64,000 bases of DNA from the NCBI RefSeq assembly GCF_020329485.1, contig NZ_JAGKJI010000008.1, positions 123,143-187,142 on the forward strand. Direction: 5' to 3'. How positions within the stretch are numbered: the stretch's first letter is position 1; each line of letters opens with the position of its first letter. Under the pieces are notes generated by a model. It did not search any database, had not been told where the DNA came from, and saw only the letters and a list, made by a program, of their open reading frames with translations. Source of the DNA: Bradyrhizobium cenepequi (GTDB taxonomy: Bacteria > Pseudomonadota > Alphaproteobacteria > Rhizobiales > Xanthobacteraceae). Both the position numbers and the translations under genes were made by a program. Positions 18,405 to 27,640 of the stretch are shown here, in pieces.

Positions 18405-18993
18405 GGAATTCCCTTCGCGCTATCCGACCGCAAAGCGCGCGATCGGCAAGTACCAACTCTGCTTTGGACGCGAAGATGGCAGAAACAAGGGGTGATCGAA
18501 TCTTTGAGGCGTCACCAACCCGATTGGTGGGGATTTCCCAATACCAGGCCATCGGGACGTGGAAACACGAAGATGAGAACGGAAGGACCAATTGCTGTCA
18601 GTGGCGTTCCACGTCAGGTTTGTAAACATCCAGACGAGCCGTTTGCCAAAACAAAGACAGCGCCGGCGATTTTCACTGCGATCACCATCAGCTGAACGCC
18701 GTTGCGAATACAGATAAGCATTATATAGCTTGAATCTCACGTAGCGTCAGGTTGTAGGCTCTGAAGAGCGATGGCCAGGCTGTACCACGCAGATGCCTAT
18801 GGCTCATTGGCTAATCAAATTCGCACGGTATGGCTTGCTAATCGTCAACCTTCTCGCTTGCGGGTGATGACGCGATCATCCAGGTACGTCTTGTGCCAAG
18901 ACGGGAAGGGTCTCGCCCCACCCACTGCCATAACGTGGTGCTGCGCCGCGGCCAACGAATTTGAAGCGGTTTATGACCGTCAGGGAGAAACGG
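18405..18993. other. Divergent intergenic region upstream of the monooxygenase
   Basis: Separates the minus-strand ATPase pair from the plus-strand monooxygenase. Its one recognisable feature is the MerR-type promoter at 18730-18760, reading towards the monooxygenase, with an untranslated leader of about 225 bases. No terminator or RNA gene was recognised. Confidence 0.5.
18730..18760 (+). promoter_or_regulatory. MerR-type operator-promoter upstream of the monooxygenase
   Basis: Plus strand: -35 TTGAAT, 19-base spacer, -10 TAGGCT. The spacer holds AATCTCACG-TAG-CGTCAGGTT, an imperfect palindrome spanning the -35/-10 gap. It is nearly identical to the copy at 20627-20657 upstream of the glycosyltransferase, so the two genes are likely co-regulated. 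Confidence 0.7.
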
Positions 18994-20307
18994 ATGAAGC
19001 TAGGATTATTTTATGAACACCAGTTGCCGCAGCTATGGGAAGACGGCAACGAACGAAAATTGTTCAGTGACGCGCTGGAGCAGATCGAACTCGCCGACCG
19101 GCTCGGATTCGACCACATGTGGGAGGTCGAGCATCACTTCCTGGAGGAGTACTCCCACTCGTCCGCGCCTGAGGTCTTTCTGGGTGCCGTTTCGCAGCGT
19201 ACAAAGACTATCCGCATTGGCCACGGCATTTGCCTTTCCTCCCCAAACTACAACCATCCGGCGCGGGTGGCAGAGCGCCTCGCGACTCTTGATTTGATCT
19301 CTGGTGGTCGTGTCGAGTGGGGGACCGGAGAATCCGCGTCGCTGATCGAGATGCATGGCTTTGGAATCGAGCCCAAGCAGAAAAATGCCATGTGGCGGGA
19401 AGGGGTCGAGCAGACCGCCAATATGATGACGATGCGGCCGTATCCAGGGTACGACGGGCAATTCTTCACAATGCCGACCCGTAACATCGTGCCAAAGCCG
19501 GTCCAGAAGCCGCACCCACCGATCTGGATGGCGTGTTCCCGGCGCGACAGTATTTTGCGTGCCGCGCGCCACGGGGTAGGGGCGCTGGTTTTTGGCTTTG
19601 TGGAAGCGTCCCAAGCGAAAGTTTGGTGCGACGAGTATTATCAGATCATCAAGTCCGATGAGTGCGTGCCCATTGGACATTCAGTGAACGCCAATATCGC
19701 CACTCTCAACGGTATGATGGTTCATGAGAACGCCGAAGAAGCCATGCGTCGAGGACTCGATGGTTTCAAGTTCTTCGGTTATTCGATCGCGCATTATGCG
19801 GTATATGGCGAACACCGTCCTGGGCGCACGAATTTGTGGCGGCGCTTCCAAGCGATCAAGGACGACATGAAGGAGACGCCAGGCTCAGGCAGCATCGGAC
19901 AGCCCAAGAGTGTTCGCGAGCACCTCATGGGGTATGCCGATGTCGGTATCGATCAGATGATCTTTATCCAGCAGTGCGGCATGAATAAGCACGAACATAT
20001 CTGTGAGGCACTCGAGCTGTTCGCCAAAGACGTCATGCCTGCGCTAAAAGAACGGGAAGACGAGCGCGTTCGACGTAAAGAAGAGGAGCTGGCACCCTAC
20101 GTACAGGCAGCACTTGCCCGCAAGCCCTCGATGCCCGAGCTGAGCGAGTCAGACATCCCGAATGTCGAGGCGATTGGCATCGTCCTCGAGCGTTGTACAG
20201 GTACGGACTACGCTTCGGCGGGTGGCACCTACGCGGACCCGACCCGCGGAGGCGCCATTCCGATGGCTTCACGTGAGTCCTTCGCCAAGTCGACCAAAGT
20301 CGACTGA
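18994..20307 (+). CDS. Luciferase-like flavin-dependent monooxygenase
   Basis: A 437-residue member of the bacterial luciferase-like (LLM) superfamily, which uses reduced flavin and oxygen. The ATG at 18994 is chosen because GGGAG lies upstream and the family N-terminus MKLGLFYEHQLPQLWEDG begins there. Visible features are DRLGFDHMWEVEHHFLEEYS, VERLATLDLISGGRVEWGTG and the C-terminal dimer region. The protein is longer than most LLMs because of a charged C-terminal tail (EREDERVRRKEEE). A reduced-flavin supplier is present at 747. LLM proteins often tailor or build peptides and polyketides, which suits the synthetase at 60.9 kb. Confidence 0.88.
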   Translation: MKLGLFYEHQLPQLWEDGNERKLFSDALEQIELADRLGFDHMWEVEHHFLEEYSHSSAPEVFLGAVSQRTKTIRIGHGICLSSPNYNHPARVAERLATLDLISGGRVEWGTGESASLIEMHGFGIEPKQKNAMWREGVEQTANMMTMRPYPGYDGQFFTMPTRNIVPKPVQKPHPPIWMACSRRDSILRAARHGVGALVFGFVEASQAKVWCDEYYQIIKSDECVPIGHSVNANIATLNGMMVHENAEEAMRRGLDGFKFFGYSIAHYAVYGEHRPGRTNLWRRFQAIKDDMKETPGSGSIGQPKSVREHLMGYADVGIDQMIFIQQCGMNKHEHICEALELFAKDVMPALKEREDERVRRKEEELAPYVQAALARKPSMPELSESDIPNVEAIGIVLERCTGTDYASAGGTYADPTRGGAIPMASRESFAKSTKVD

Positions 20308-21127
20308 GAGAAGGCCACGATGGGATCTGGCCGAGTTCATGGGCGTGTGGCGTTAGTGGCCGGCAACGGCCGAGGAAATCCGCCACGCATCGCTCACGTC
20401 AGGCTGCGACGTTATCTTTCTTTTCGGGCCCGCTCGTAACAATGTTGAGCGCACAGCGCTGCTGAAAATGGTCCCGGAATGGACCAGCCGACGCAGCGGA
20501 TTTGGTCCCGCGAGTGCGATGGCGTGCATTGGCAGCTTGTGTCCTGCTGCCCTGAGGAGTGCGAGGAGATGCACCTCGCTCGCGGCAGAAATCAGAATGA
20601 GATTCTGAGAGAAGAACAAAAACAGCTTGAATCTCACGTTGCGTCAGGTTGTAGGCTTGAAAAATGTTGACAAAAGCCACACCCATGCAGGCGTCGATTG
20701 CTCATTGGCAACTCAAATTTGAGTGCCATGCAACATTAGCATTGAGAGATTCGTGTCTTCGAACGCATGAAGCGCGGGCATCCTCGTGACGCTTTCAGTC
20801 AGTGTGCTTTTCGAGAGGCTGCCTCACTTCGCGTGATGGCAGGTCGAAACAGATCGGAGTCAAGGCAGATCGAAGATCTCGCAAATCCAAGAGGGCTCGA
20901 AGTGGTGCGCCGTGGAGGTAAATCAGTCCGTGGAAGCGCTTGGGGCGGCCGGCCTCCCGTAAGGCGGAGTCACCTATGTGGGTGAGGCGTGCGCCGCACT
21001 GGGTGGGTCGCGTGGCACGTTGCGGCCGTCTTAGGGCCGCGCACGCGCGCAGCCGATCTTCGTATGCAAGTGGCGAGAGCGCCGCACTCTTTGAAGTGCG
21101 GTACCACTGCGAAGGAGCTGAACTTCT
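20308..21127. other. Intergenic region between monooxygenase and glycosyltransferase
   Basis: 820 bases with no supported gene. It holds the MerR-type promoter at 20627-20657. The leader between that promoter and the glycosyltransferase is about 465 bases, long enough to hide a small gene, but no frame there stands out. Confidence 0.5.
20627..20657 (+). promoter_or_regulatory. MerR-type operator-promoter upstream of the glycosyltransferase operon
   Basis: Plus strand: -35 TTGAAT, 19-base spacer, -10 TAGGCT, with the dyad AATCTCACG-TTG-CGTCAGGTT in the spacer. It differs from the copy at 18730 by a single base in the whole core. Confidence 0.7.
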
Positions 21128-22387
21128 GTGATGTCTTACTGCTTTCTCCTCGCCTCGTGGGGCACGTTGGGAAACCTCAGTCCGCTGCTCACCGCGGCCC
21201 GGCGGTTGCGCCGGCATGGTCACCATGTTCGGGTAATTGCGGATCCCGCCATGCGTGCAGAAGTCGACGCCGGCGATTTCGAGTTCGTGTCATGGCGAAG
21301 CGCCCCAATCGGTGAGGCTGCGGATCCAGCAGATGTCTCGAACCTGCGAGATCGGATGCGCAGGGTCGTCTTTGAGCCTTGCTCTGCTTACGCGACGGAT
21401 ATTCGGGACGAAATTGGCCGCCTACCAACGGATGCCGTCCTTAGCCTCGATTTTCTGTTCGGAGCGGCACTCGGGGCAGAAGCGTCCGGCGTGCCTTTTG
21501 CGTTTCTTTCGCCTCACGTCAGCCTTCGGATCCTGCCAGGAATGCCGCCGGCTACCTCCGGATTGGGCCAGCCGAAAACGCCAGAGGAGCGCGCCGAGGT
21601 GGCGGCAGCCTGTGCCGCTCTCTCTGGCGCGATGAATGCGTCTCTTCCTATCCTCAATCAGGCCCGCGTTGATTTCGGACTTCCCGTTCTTCCTGATGTT
21701 ATGGATCTGTTCGACCGGGCTGACCGAGTTCTGCTCGCGACCAGTCGGGCCTTCGACTTCGAAGGCACCTTTCTTCCGGACAATTTCCGCTATATCGGAC
21801 CGTTGCTCGATGTGCCGAATTGGTCCAAGTCGTGGCAGGCTCCATGGCCCGCGCAGCCTGATCGTCCCCGCGCGCTGATCGCCTGTAGCACAGGTGCGCA
21901 GAACCAGCGCGATCTGTTCCAGCGCGTCATCGACGCCGTCGGAAAGGTTGACATCGACGCTGTGTTCACAACAGGTCCGAATCTGGACGTGGCCGACTTT
22001 CGCGCTCCGCAGAACGTGCATTTGGTGCGCGGTGCTCCCCATGACTCCATCATGAGGGACGTTTCCCTGGTCATTTCACAAGGCGGCCACGGCACCGTCA
22101 CCCGTTCACTGATCAACGCTTTGCCACAACTCATTCTGCCAATGGGACGAGACCAGTTGGCCAACGCTGCGCGAGTCGAGGCGAAGGGTGTGGGACTTCG
22201 ATTGGGGCCGACGGCTTCCGAACCGGATATAGCGGCAGCCATAAACCGGCTGATCACGGAACCGCAATTCAAAGTCGCAGCCCAGAAGCTTGGCGAGGCT
22301 ATTAAGGCCGATATCGATACATCTGGCCTTGTCACCGAGATGGAGCTTCTCGCCGCTATCGGACGTCAGCGACATAGCCACTCATGA
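21128..22387 (+). CDS. Family-1 glycosyltransferase (UGT/MGT type)
   Basis: A 419-residue GT-B fold enzyme that would move a sugar from an NDP-sugar to a small acceptor. The N-terminal half begins SYCFLLASWGTLGNLSPLLT, typical of the acceptor-binding domain (GHxxP-like). The C-terminal half carries the nucleotide-sugar signature SQGGHGTVTRSLINALPQLI followed by LPMGRDQLANAARVEAKGVG. Start is GTG 21128 (AAGGAG 9 bases upstream) or the ATG three bases later. Its stop overlaps the start of the exporter gene by four bases. Probable tailoring enzyme for a secondary metabolite. Confidence 0.88.
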   Translation: MMSYCFLLASWGTLGNLSPLLTAARRLRRHGHHVRVIADPAMRAEVDAGDFEFVSWRSAPIGEAADPADVSNLRDRMRRVVFEPCSAYATDIRDEIGRLPTDAVLSLDFLFGAALGAEASGVPFAFLSPHVSLRILPGMPPATSGLGQPKTPEERAEVAAACAALSGAMNASLPILNQARVDFGLPVLPDVMDLFDRADRVLLATSRAFDFEGTFLPDNFRYIGPLLDVPNWSKSWQAPWPAQPDRPRALIACSTGAQNQRDLFQRVIDAVGKVDIDAVFTTGPNLDVADFRAPQNVHLVRGAPHDSIMRDVSLVISQGGHGTVTRSLINALPQLILPMGRDQLANAARVEAKGVGLRLGPTASEPDIAAAINRLITEPQFKVAAQKLGEAIKADIDTSGLVTEMELLAAIGRQRHSHS

Positions 22388-23715
22388 GTTTGGGTCCGTC
22401 GCGGACCGGCCGGAAAGATCAGCGAAACGGCTATTGCTCGATGAATTGCCTCTCGCTGGTGAAAACATTTCCACGCGCCGGCTGGCGCAATCTTGGCGCC
22501 AATCGAAGAGAAGCCTGGGCCTTGCGCATTCATCCCGATTCATCTGCCTTCACCTTGTTACTTGGCCTTATGGCTTCCTTGCCGACGTTTGCCATTGACA
22601 CGATCCTCCCAAGCCTTTCGGCGACCGGAGACGATCTCCAAGCGACCTCGGTCGAAGTGGGTTTGGCGATGAGCGTCTATCTCATGAGCTTGGGAGCGAC
22701 CCCTCTCGCTTATGGGCCGATATCGGATCGCATCGGCCGCAAGCCGATCGTTCTGTTTGGCTGTGTACTTGTTGTCATCGCAAGCTTCGGCTGCATGTTG
22801 TGCATTTCGCTGCCGCAGTTCCTGATTTTTCGCGCGCTCGAGGGAGCCGGTGCTTCCGCTAGTGCGATTGCTGCCTTTGCAATTGTCGGAGACATCTTCG
22901 ACGGCGAGGCCGCAGCCGCAAAGATGGCCAACGTGGTTTTGGCGATCTACATCGTCCCGATGATTGCACCAACCATCGGCGCGGCGCTCCTCGCGCTCAG
23001 TAGCTGGCGGGCTATCTACCTCGTGCCAATCGCAGGAGGACTGGTGTTGCTTATGGCAATGTCAGACTTCAGCGAGAGCGCGAGGATTGATCCGAACGTT
23101 AGGCTCAGCCCTGCGCCGATCGTCCGGAACTATCTTCGCATTCTCCGGCATCCCGTCTGCGTGGGCAACATCCTTTGCAATGCCGCGGCTGCTGGAGCCA
23201 TGTTTGCTTATTTCACCGGCTCATCCCTGTTCTTCATCAATGCTCTGGGTCTCAATCCGTATGAATATGGTGTGATCTTCGGAGCAAGTTCGCTGTCGGT
23301 CATGGCCGGCACTCGGGGCAGCAGAAAACTCAGCGGTTGGGGGCTATCGCCCGCGCAAGTGATTACGGCGGGGCTCGCACTCTCGACTATCGTGGCCACA
23401 TCTCTGCTTCTGATGGCGCTCGTGGGAGGCAAATCGGCTGTTGTCGTGGTGTTGGTAATGGTCGGTGTCGCATTGTCGTTCGGCTTCATCTCGCCGCATG
23501 CCATGAACGAGGCGCTGCAGCAGATAGCGGAAATCGTGGGGTCCATCAGTGCCGCAAGAGCTTTCGTGCAAATGATCGGCGCCGCTTCGTCCCGCGCAAC
23601 GGTCGCTGCTCTTTTCGACGGGCATTCGGTATTTTCGATGGCGGTAGTGATGTTTGCTTTCTGCTTGCTGTCGGTTGCCGCTTACGCCGGCATCGTTCTT
23701 CCGGCCGAAGGCTGA
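22384..23715 (+). CDS. MFS exporter, Bcr/CflA drug-resistance type
   Basis: A 443-residue major facilitator protein in the inner membrane. After a soluble N-terminus of about 55 residues there are about 12 hydrophobic segments. Motif A between helices 2 and 3 is GPISDRIGRKPIVLFG; the RALEGAGASASAIAAFAIVG block fits the helix 4-5 region of Bcr/CflA proteins. Start overlaps the glycosyltransferase stop (ATGA), so the two are translationally coupled. In this setting export of a glycosylated product is the natural inference. Confidence 0.87.
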   Translation: MSLGPSRTGRKDQRNGYCSMNCLSLVKTFPRAGWRNLGANRREAWALRIHPDSSAFTLLLGLMASLPTFAIDTILPSLSATGDDLQATSVEVGLAMSVYLMSLGATPLAYGPISDRIGRKPIVLFGCVLVVIASFGCMLCISLPQFLIFRALEGAGASASAIAAFAIVGDIFDGEAAAAKMANVVLAIYIVPMIAPTIGAALLALSSWRAIYLVPIAGGLVLLMAMSDFSESARIDPNVRLSPAPIVRNYLRILRHPVCVGNILCNAAAAGAMFAYFTGSSLFFINALGLNPYEYGVIFGASSLSVMAGTRGSRKLSGWGLSPAQVITAGLALSTIVATSLLLMALVGGKSAVVVVLVMVGVALSFGFISPHAMNEALQQIAEIVGSISAARAFVQMIGAASSRATVAALFDGHSVFSMAVVMFAFCLLSVAAYAGIVLPAEG

Positions 23716-23758
23716 GCCGAGGTCCATGGAAGGCAGGCCCAGCTCAGGAGGAAAGACC

Positions 23759-24613
23759 GTGATCTCCTATGACAAGTTGAAGCCCGTTCTGTTGAGCCGC
23801 GACGGTGTACGTTTGGCACATGTTGAGGCCGGACCTGCAGCCGCGCAAGTCCCTCCGCTGCTCCTTGTCAATGGCTGGACAGGTGACCACGGTATCTTCA
23901 CGCCCCAGATCGCCCACTTCGCTCAAAGCCGTCGCGTCGTGGCGGTCAATCTTCGCGGTCACGGCTCCAGCGATGCCCCCCAGCAAGACTACACCATGGC
24001 AGGATTTGCGGACGACATCGCCTGGCAATGCGCTCAACTGGAACTGCACAAGCCGGTTGTGATCGGCCACAGTATGGGAGGCCGGATCGCGCTCGAACTG
24101 TGCGGCCGCTATCCGGATCTGGCCGCAGGCATGGTGATGATCGATACGATTGTCATGCCGCCCCCGATCTTGCGCGAATCTCCCGGAGTTCGAGCGCTTC
24201 TGGAAGGTATCAGCGGGCCCAACTATCTGGCGGTCTTAAAGGCGAACGCGTGGGAACTCGGCTGCGATTTCGAAGATCCTGCCCGACGAAAGATGATCTA
24301 CGAAACCTATGTACTTCCGCCTTGCGAGAGAACGCCACTGCATGTGGCTCATTCGATGATGCGGAACGCTATCCTGAACTATGATCCGGTCCCGGCTGCA
24401 GAGGCCTGCCGGATTCCCATGGCTTATATCTCGGCCGATGTTCCGCTGGTGAACATGGCGCGCGACCTCGACCGGCTCCAGGAGATCTGTCCACAGCTGG
24501 TCATAGCGAAGACGATGCTCGCCGGACATTACAACACGATCGAGGTTGCAGATCAGGTCAATGCCATGCTCGATCGGTTCCTAACCGTCGGCCTCCACCG
24601 GTGCAGAGACTGA
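23759..24613 (+). CDS. Alpha/beta hydrolase
   Basis: A 284-residue alpha/beta hydrolase. The GTG at 23759 is chosen because AGGAGG lies 7 bases upstream; a longer frame overlaps the exporter gene. Oxyanion-hole region LLLVNGWTGDHGIF, nucleophile elbow VIGHSMGGRIALEL with Ser, and a terminal His in LAGHYNTIEVADQ complete the triad (an Asp is expected near ISADVPLVNMARD). Third gene of the glycosyltransferase-exporter-hydrolase operon, 43 bases after the exporter. Role could be release, trimming or ester hydrolysis of the product. Confidence 0.83.
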   Translation: MISYDKLKPVLLSRDGVRLAHVEAGPAAAQVPPLLLVNGWTGDHGIFTPQIAHFAQSRRVVAVNLRGHGSSDAPQQDYTMAGFADDIAWQCAQLELHKPVVIGHSMGGRIALELCGRYPDLAAGMVMIDTIVMPPPILRESPGVRALLEGISGPNYLAVLKANAWELGCDFEDPARRKMIYETYVLPPCERTPLHVAHSMMRNAILNYDPVPAAEACRIPMAYISADVPLVNMARDLDRLQEICPQLVIAKTMLAGHYNTIEVADQVNAMLDRFLTVGLHRCRD

Positions 24614-24958
24614 CGTGGAAGTCTTGAGCAGATCCGGACAGTGTGAAGCGGTTTTCCCTGGCGACGAAATGACGATCCTTTCCGGTAGATGAGTGCCCGA
24701 GGCGCAAATTTGGTTTCATCCAAGTTCAAGCCGGCAACATCGAAGTTGATGTGAAGCCGCAGCTCCAGAGGTAGAGCCTGGAAGTCGGCGGAAGCTGACT
24801 CGCGCAGTGTGTCGTGAGCCCGCAAGATTGGACCGTCGTGGCAACACAGGCGCCGAGGCGGAATGGCTTTGGCCGGTCTTTCAACGGCGACCACAACGTC
24901 GCCGATAATCAATGGCGTGACTCTTATAGCGAGCCAACATTCAGAAGGAAGCAGAGTC
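24614..24958. other. Intergenic stretch
   Basis: About 345 bases after the hydrolase with no convincing gene, terminator or repeat. Confidence 0.4.
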
Positions 24959-25204
24959 TTGACTCAAGCCGAAAAAGACGTGGTCGAGCACATGCTTGCA
25001 TCATTAACGATCAGCTCGCTGCAGAGTGGCATTGCACCCACTAACGAACAGGTTGCGCATCATTTTGAGCTAGCATGCGAGAGAGCCGGACTTATCGTTA
25101 CGCTTGCATCTGCGATCCGGATCTTCGAGCGCGTCTCACGTGAGATCCACAAGGCGCAGTCGGTGCTCGAGTTCGTCGGTCGCGGCACGGGTCAAATACA
25201 GTGA
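24959..25204 (+). CDS. Small protein in the metabolite region, function unknown
   Basis: An 81-residue protein if the TTG at 24959 is used; AAGGAAG lies about 9 bases before it. It is helical and soluble (TQAEKDVVEHMLASLTISSL; EHFELACERAGLIV-like segment HHFELACERAGLIVTLAS). There is no DSL motif, so it is not an acyl carrier protein. It sits 77 bases before the phosphopantetheinyl transferase on the same strand. Confidence 0.5.
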   Translation: MTQAEKDVVEHMLASLTISSLQSGIAPTNEQVAHHFELACERAGLIVTLASAIRIFERVSREIHKAQSVLEFVGRGTGQIQ

Positions 25205-25281
25205 GCGATCAGGCTAGCTACCATAAAGTCAGCTCAGATTAGCAGCTTCACCATTCCCCAGAACAAAGGTTCGCCTAAGCT

Positions 25282-25956
25282 ATGAAAACGCTCACGACGT
25301 TAGGGGCTGCCATCGGCGCAGCTTTGGCGCACGACATCAGCTTTTCGGGGGGATCGATATGTGACCCGGTTCCCCTCCCATTTCCGGCTGAAGTTGAAAT
25401 GTTGGGGAACGTCTCGCTTCGTCGACGGCGTGAGTTCGCCTGGGGACGGCATCACGCTCATGAGGCCTTGCGTAAATTGGGTTTTGCTCCTGTTCCGATT
25501 TTGTCGAGAGTGGATCGGGCACCTCTTTGGCCTTCGGGAGTCGTCGGGAGCATTTCCCACTCTTCGTCTGATTGCGGAGCTGTTGCCGGACATTCCGACA
25601 ATGTGCTCGCTCTGGGATTGGACATTGAAGATCAAGAACCGCTCGGAGCGGACCTTCTGCCGATCATATGCACCCCTGAGGAAGTCGAGCGTAAGGAGTG
25701 GTGCAGCAGTCGCTTCGGCCCGAAATTAATCTTCGCAATAAAGGAAGCCGTATACAAATCATATGCGCCCGCAACTGATGAATTCTTGGATTTTCAAGAT
25801 GTCAGTGTCAGAACGAATGACCAGAGCGGGGTGTTCGAGGCCGAGATTGTCAACCCGGAAAAGCCTATTAGTTTCGGCAGTCGAACCATAAATGGAATTT
25901 ATCTCCCATTTGTCGGAGGAATTCTAGCACTTGCTGTACGATTTCGAGGTGCGTAA
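25282..25956 (+). CDS. 4'-phosphopantetheinyl transferase (EntD/Sfp group)
   Basis: Transfers phosphopantetheine from CoA to the serine of carrier domains in NRPS, PKS or fatty-acid synthases. In the 224-residue protein the conserved blocks are GVVGSISHSSSDCGAVAG, ALGLDIEDQEPL with the metal-binding Asp and Glu, and FAIKEAVYKSYAP (the KEA-K signature). The order and size fit the EntD-like group with its RRREFAWGRHHAHEALRKLG block. It could activate the synthetase beginning at 60,936, the only carrier-type system visible. Confidence 0.9.
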   Translation: MKTLTTLGAAIGAALAHDISFSGGSICDPVPLPFPAEVEMLGNVSLRRRREFAWGRHHAHEALRKLGFAPVPILSRVDRAPLWPSGVVGSISHSSSDCGAVAGHSDNVLALGLDIEDQEPLGADLLPIICTPEEVERKEWCSSRFGPKLIFAIKEAVYKSYAPATDEFLDFQDVSVRTNDQSGVFEAEIVNPEKPISFGSRTINGIYLPFVGGILALAVRFRGA

Positions 25957-26361
25957 TGCAGCGTGGCTTGCGTGCTCATCATCTCGTTTCCTAAATGCTG
26001 GCCAAGGCCAAAGGAGACCTCATCGAGTTTGCCTTGCAATCGAAGAATAATCTTCGGTTCTAATAGCGAGTGGGTGCCGGGCTTCGATTCCGATAAGAAG
26101 CTTGATGTGTATGACTCCGTAGCGTCCATTCCCGTCTCCGTGAACCGACCGGACAACGTCCTTCACCGGGCCCCTTCACATCGACGTGAGCTGACATGCC
26201 GGTCAAACCATGCGGGTCTCTCAATCAGGAAACCCATCCGGGCGCACACAGGCGAACGCCTATCGACTCACGCGCCATCGACTGGGCGCGGCTCCCGTCT
26301 ATACGTACCATGACCCCCGTCTTCCGTGGCTCCCTCTCGGGCAACCCATAGTTGGAGCTAG
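25957..26361. other. Intergenic stretch before the defence-type segment
   Basis: About 400 bases with no recognised gene. Composition is similar to flanks. It separates the metabolite genes from the HEPN remnant and may contain an insertion boundary, but no attachment-site repeat was recognised. Confidence 0.35.
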
Positions 26362-27488
26362 GGGAATTTCTCCAGCCACCCCGCCTACGCGACGCCTGGA
26401 TATGGTCGGTTTCACTATGCCGCAAGTCTGTATGATCACGGGCACCGCGATGTGTTTCTGTTCTTCGCGCACAAGGACCTGAGTGCCGCACTGTCACGCA
26501 AGGCAAAGTTCGAAGGCGATGGCTATCCTGAGGCTAAGGCGAGCTTTTCCGAACTCCAGGCCAAGATCGAATCGACCATCAACATCAAACGCGCCGAACG
26601 CCTGGTGGTCATGGAAGGCTATCCGACCGGGCGCTCCCAGGCGGAACGTCAGTACCGTCGCTGGGTCTCCCAGAATGGCTTGTTCCTCAACCCGCTGAAT
26701 GACCTCGGCTCCTATTCGATCGCGGCGCAGGACGTCCTCTCCCTGCCATCCATTTGACCGCAAACGGACAGTTTCCGCCGCTTATCGGCTTCTTCAATCA
26801 GATGAAGCAGGAATATGCTTCGGGACGGTGGCTCCTCTATGAAGGCCTATACGTCCGAAGCGTTCATTTCTCCAACCGCAAGGTCGCTCTCATCAACACG
26901 CTGGACTATCCGAGCTATGGTCTTGCGGTTGAAAAGGTGAAGGCAGCATATCGCATCGCCTATTCCATATTCGACAAGATCGCCTTTTTTCTCAATGACT
27001 ATGCGACGCTCGGCATCAAGGCGCGCGACGTGTACTTCAAGATAGTCTGGTGCGAGAACCCGCACAGGAAGCCACGCGCCATCCGTCACGAATTCACGCC
27101 GGCAAGGAATTGGCCCTTGCGCGGTCTCTACTGGCTTTCAAAAGACCTGTTCGATCCAGAGCTTCAGGGGGTCATGGAGCCGGAGGCGCAAGATCTCTAC
27201 GCTATCCGGAACAAGCTGGAGCACAGCTACCTCAAGGTCCACGAAATGCTGCTGCCGCGATCCGGCGGCGACCCGATCTCGGATATGTTTGCGGACCGCC
27301 TTGCCTATTCCATCGCCCGCGACGATCTTCAGGCAAAGACGATTCACCTCTACCGGCTCGCGCGTGCGGCTCTGATTTATCTTTCGCTCGGCATGCACCG
27401 CGAGGAAGAACGGCGCAGAGCTGATAAAACGCCAAGTCTAATCGCTCCCATGATGCTCTATCCGTGGCGCGATCAGGACAAGCTCTAG
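26362..27488 (+). pseudogene. LA2681-type HEPN-domain protein, truncated and frameshifted
   Basis: LA2681-like HEPN proteins are large proteins with N-terminal repeats and a C-terminal HEPN domain, a fold often linked to RNase activity and phage defence. Only the C-terminal part is present: FHYAASLYDHGHRDVFLFF, GYPTGRSQAERQYRRWVSQN, then a one-base frameshift near 26,753, then FPPLIGFFNQMKQEYASGRW and the HEPN core with YAIRNKLEHSYLKVHE (the R-x4-6-H type motif RNKLEH). A stop at 26359 closes the upstream frame, so the N-terminus is missing. Confidence 0.7.
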
Positions 27489-27640
27489 AGTCTAGTTGCC
27501 TGGTTTCATCGCCCGTGCTGGAGTCTGCGCGCCTGACCAGCAGGCGGGCACCACGGCCGTTGGCGGCGAGAAGCACCGCGCTGAATTCCGTCGCTCCGAT
27601 AGCGAGGCCCAACTCCGGCAGCTGCCCGCGCTTTCTCCGA

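Noticed and set aside
26357..26420. Possible tRNA or attachment site at the left end of the defence segment
   Set aside because: No cloverleaf, anticodon stem or TTCGA-type T-loop could be found.
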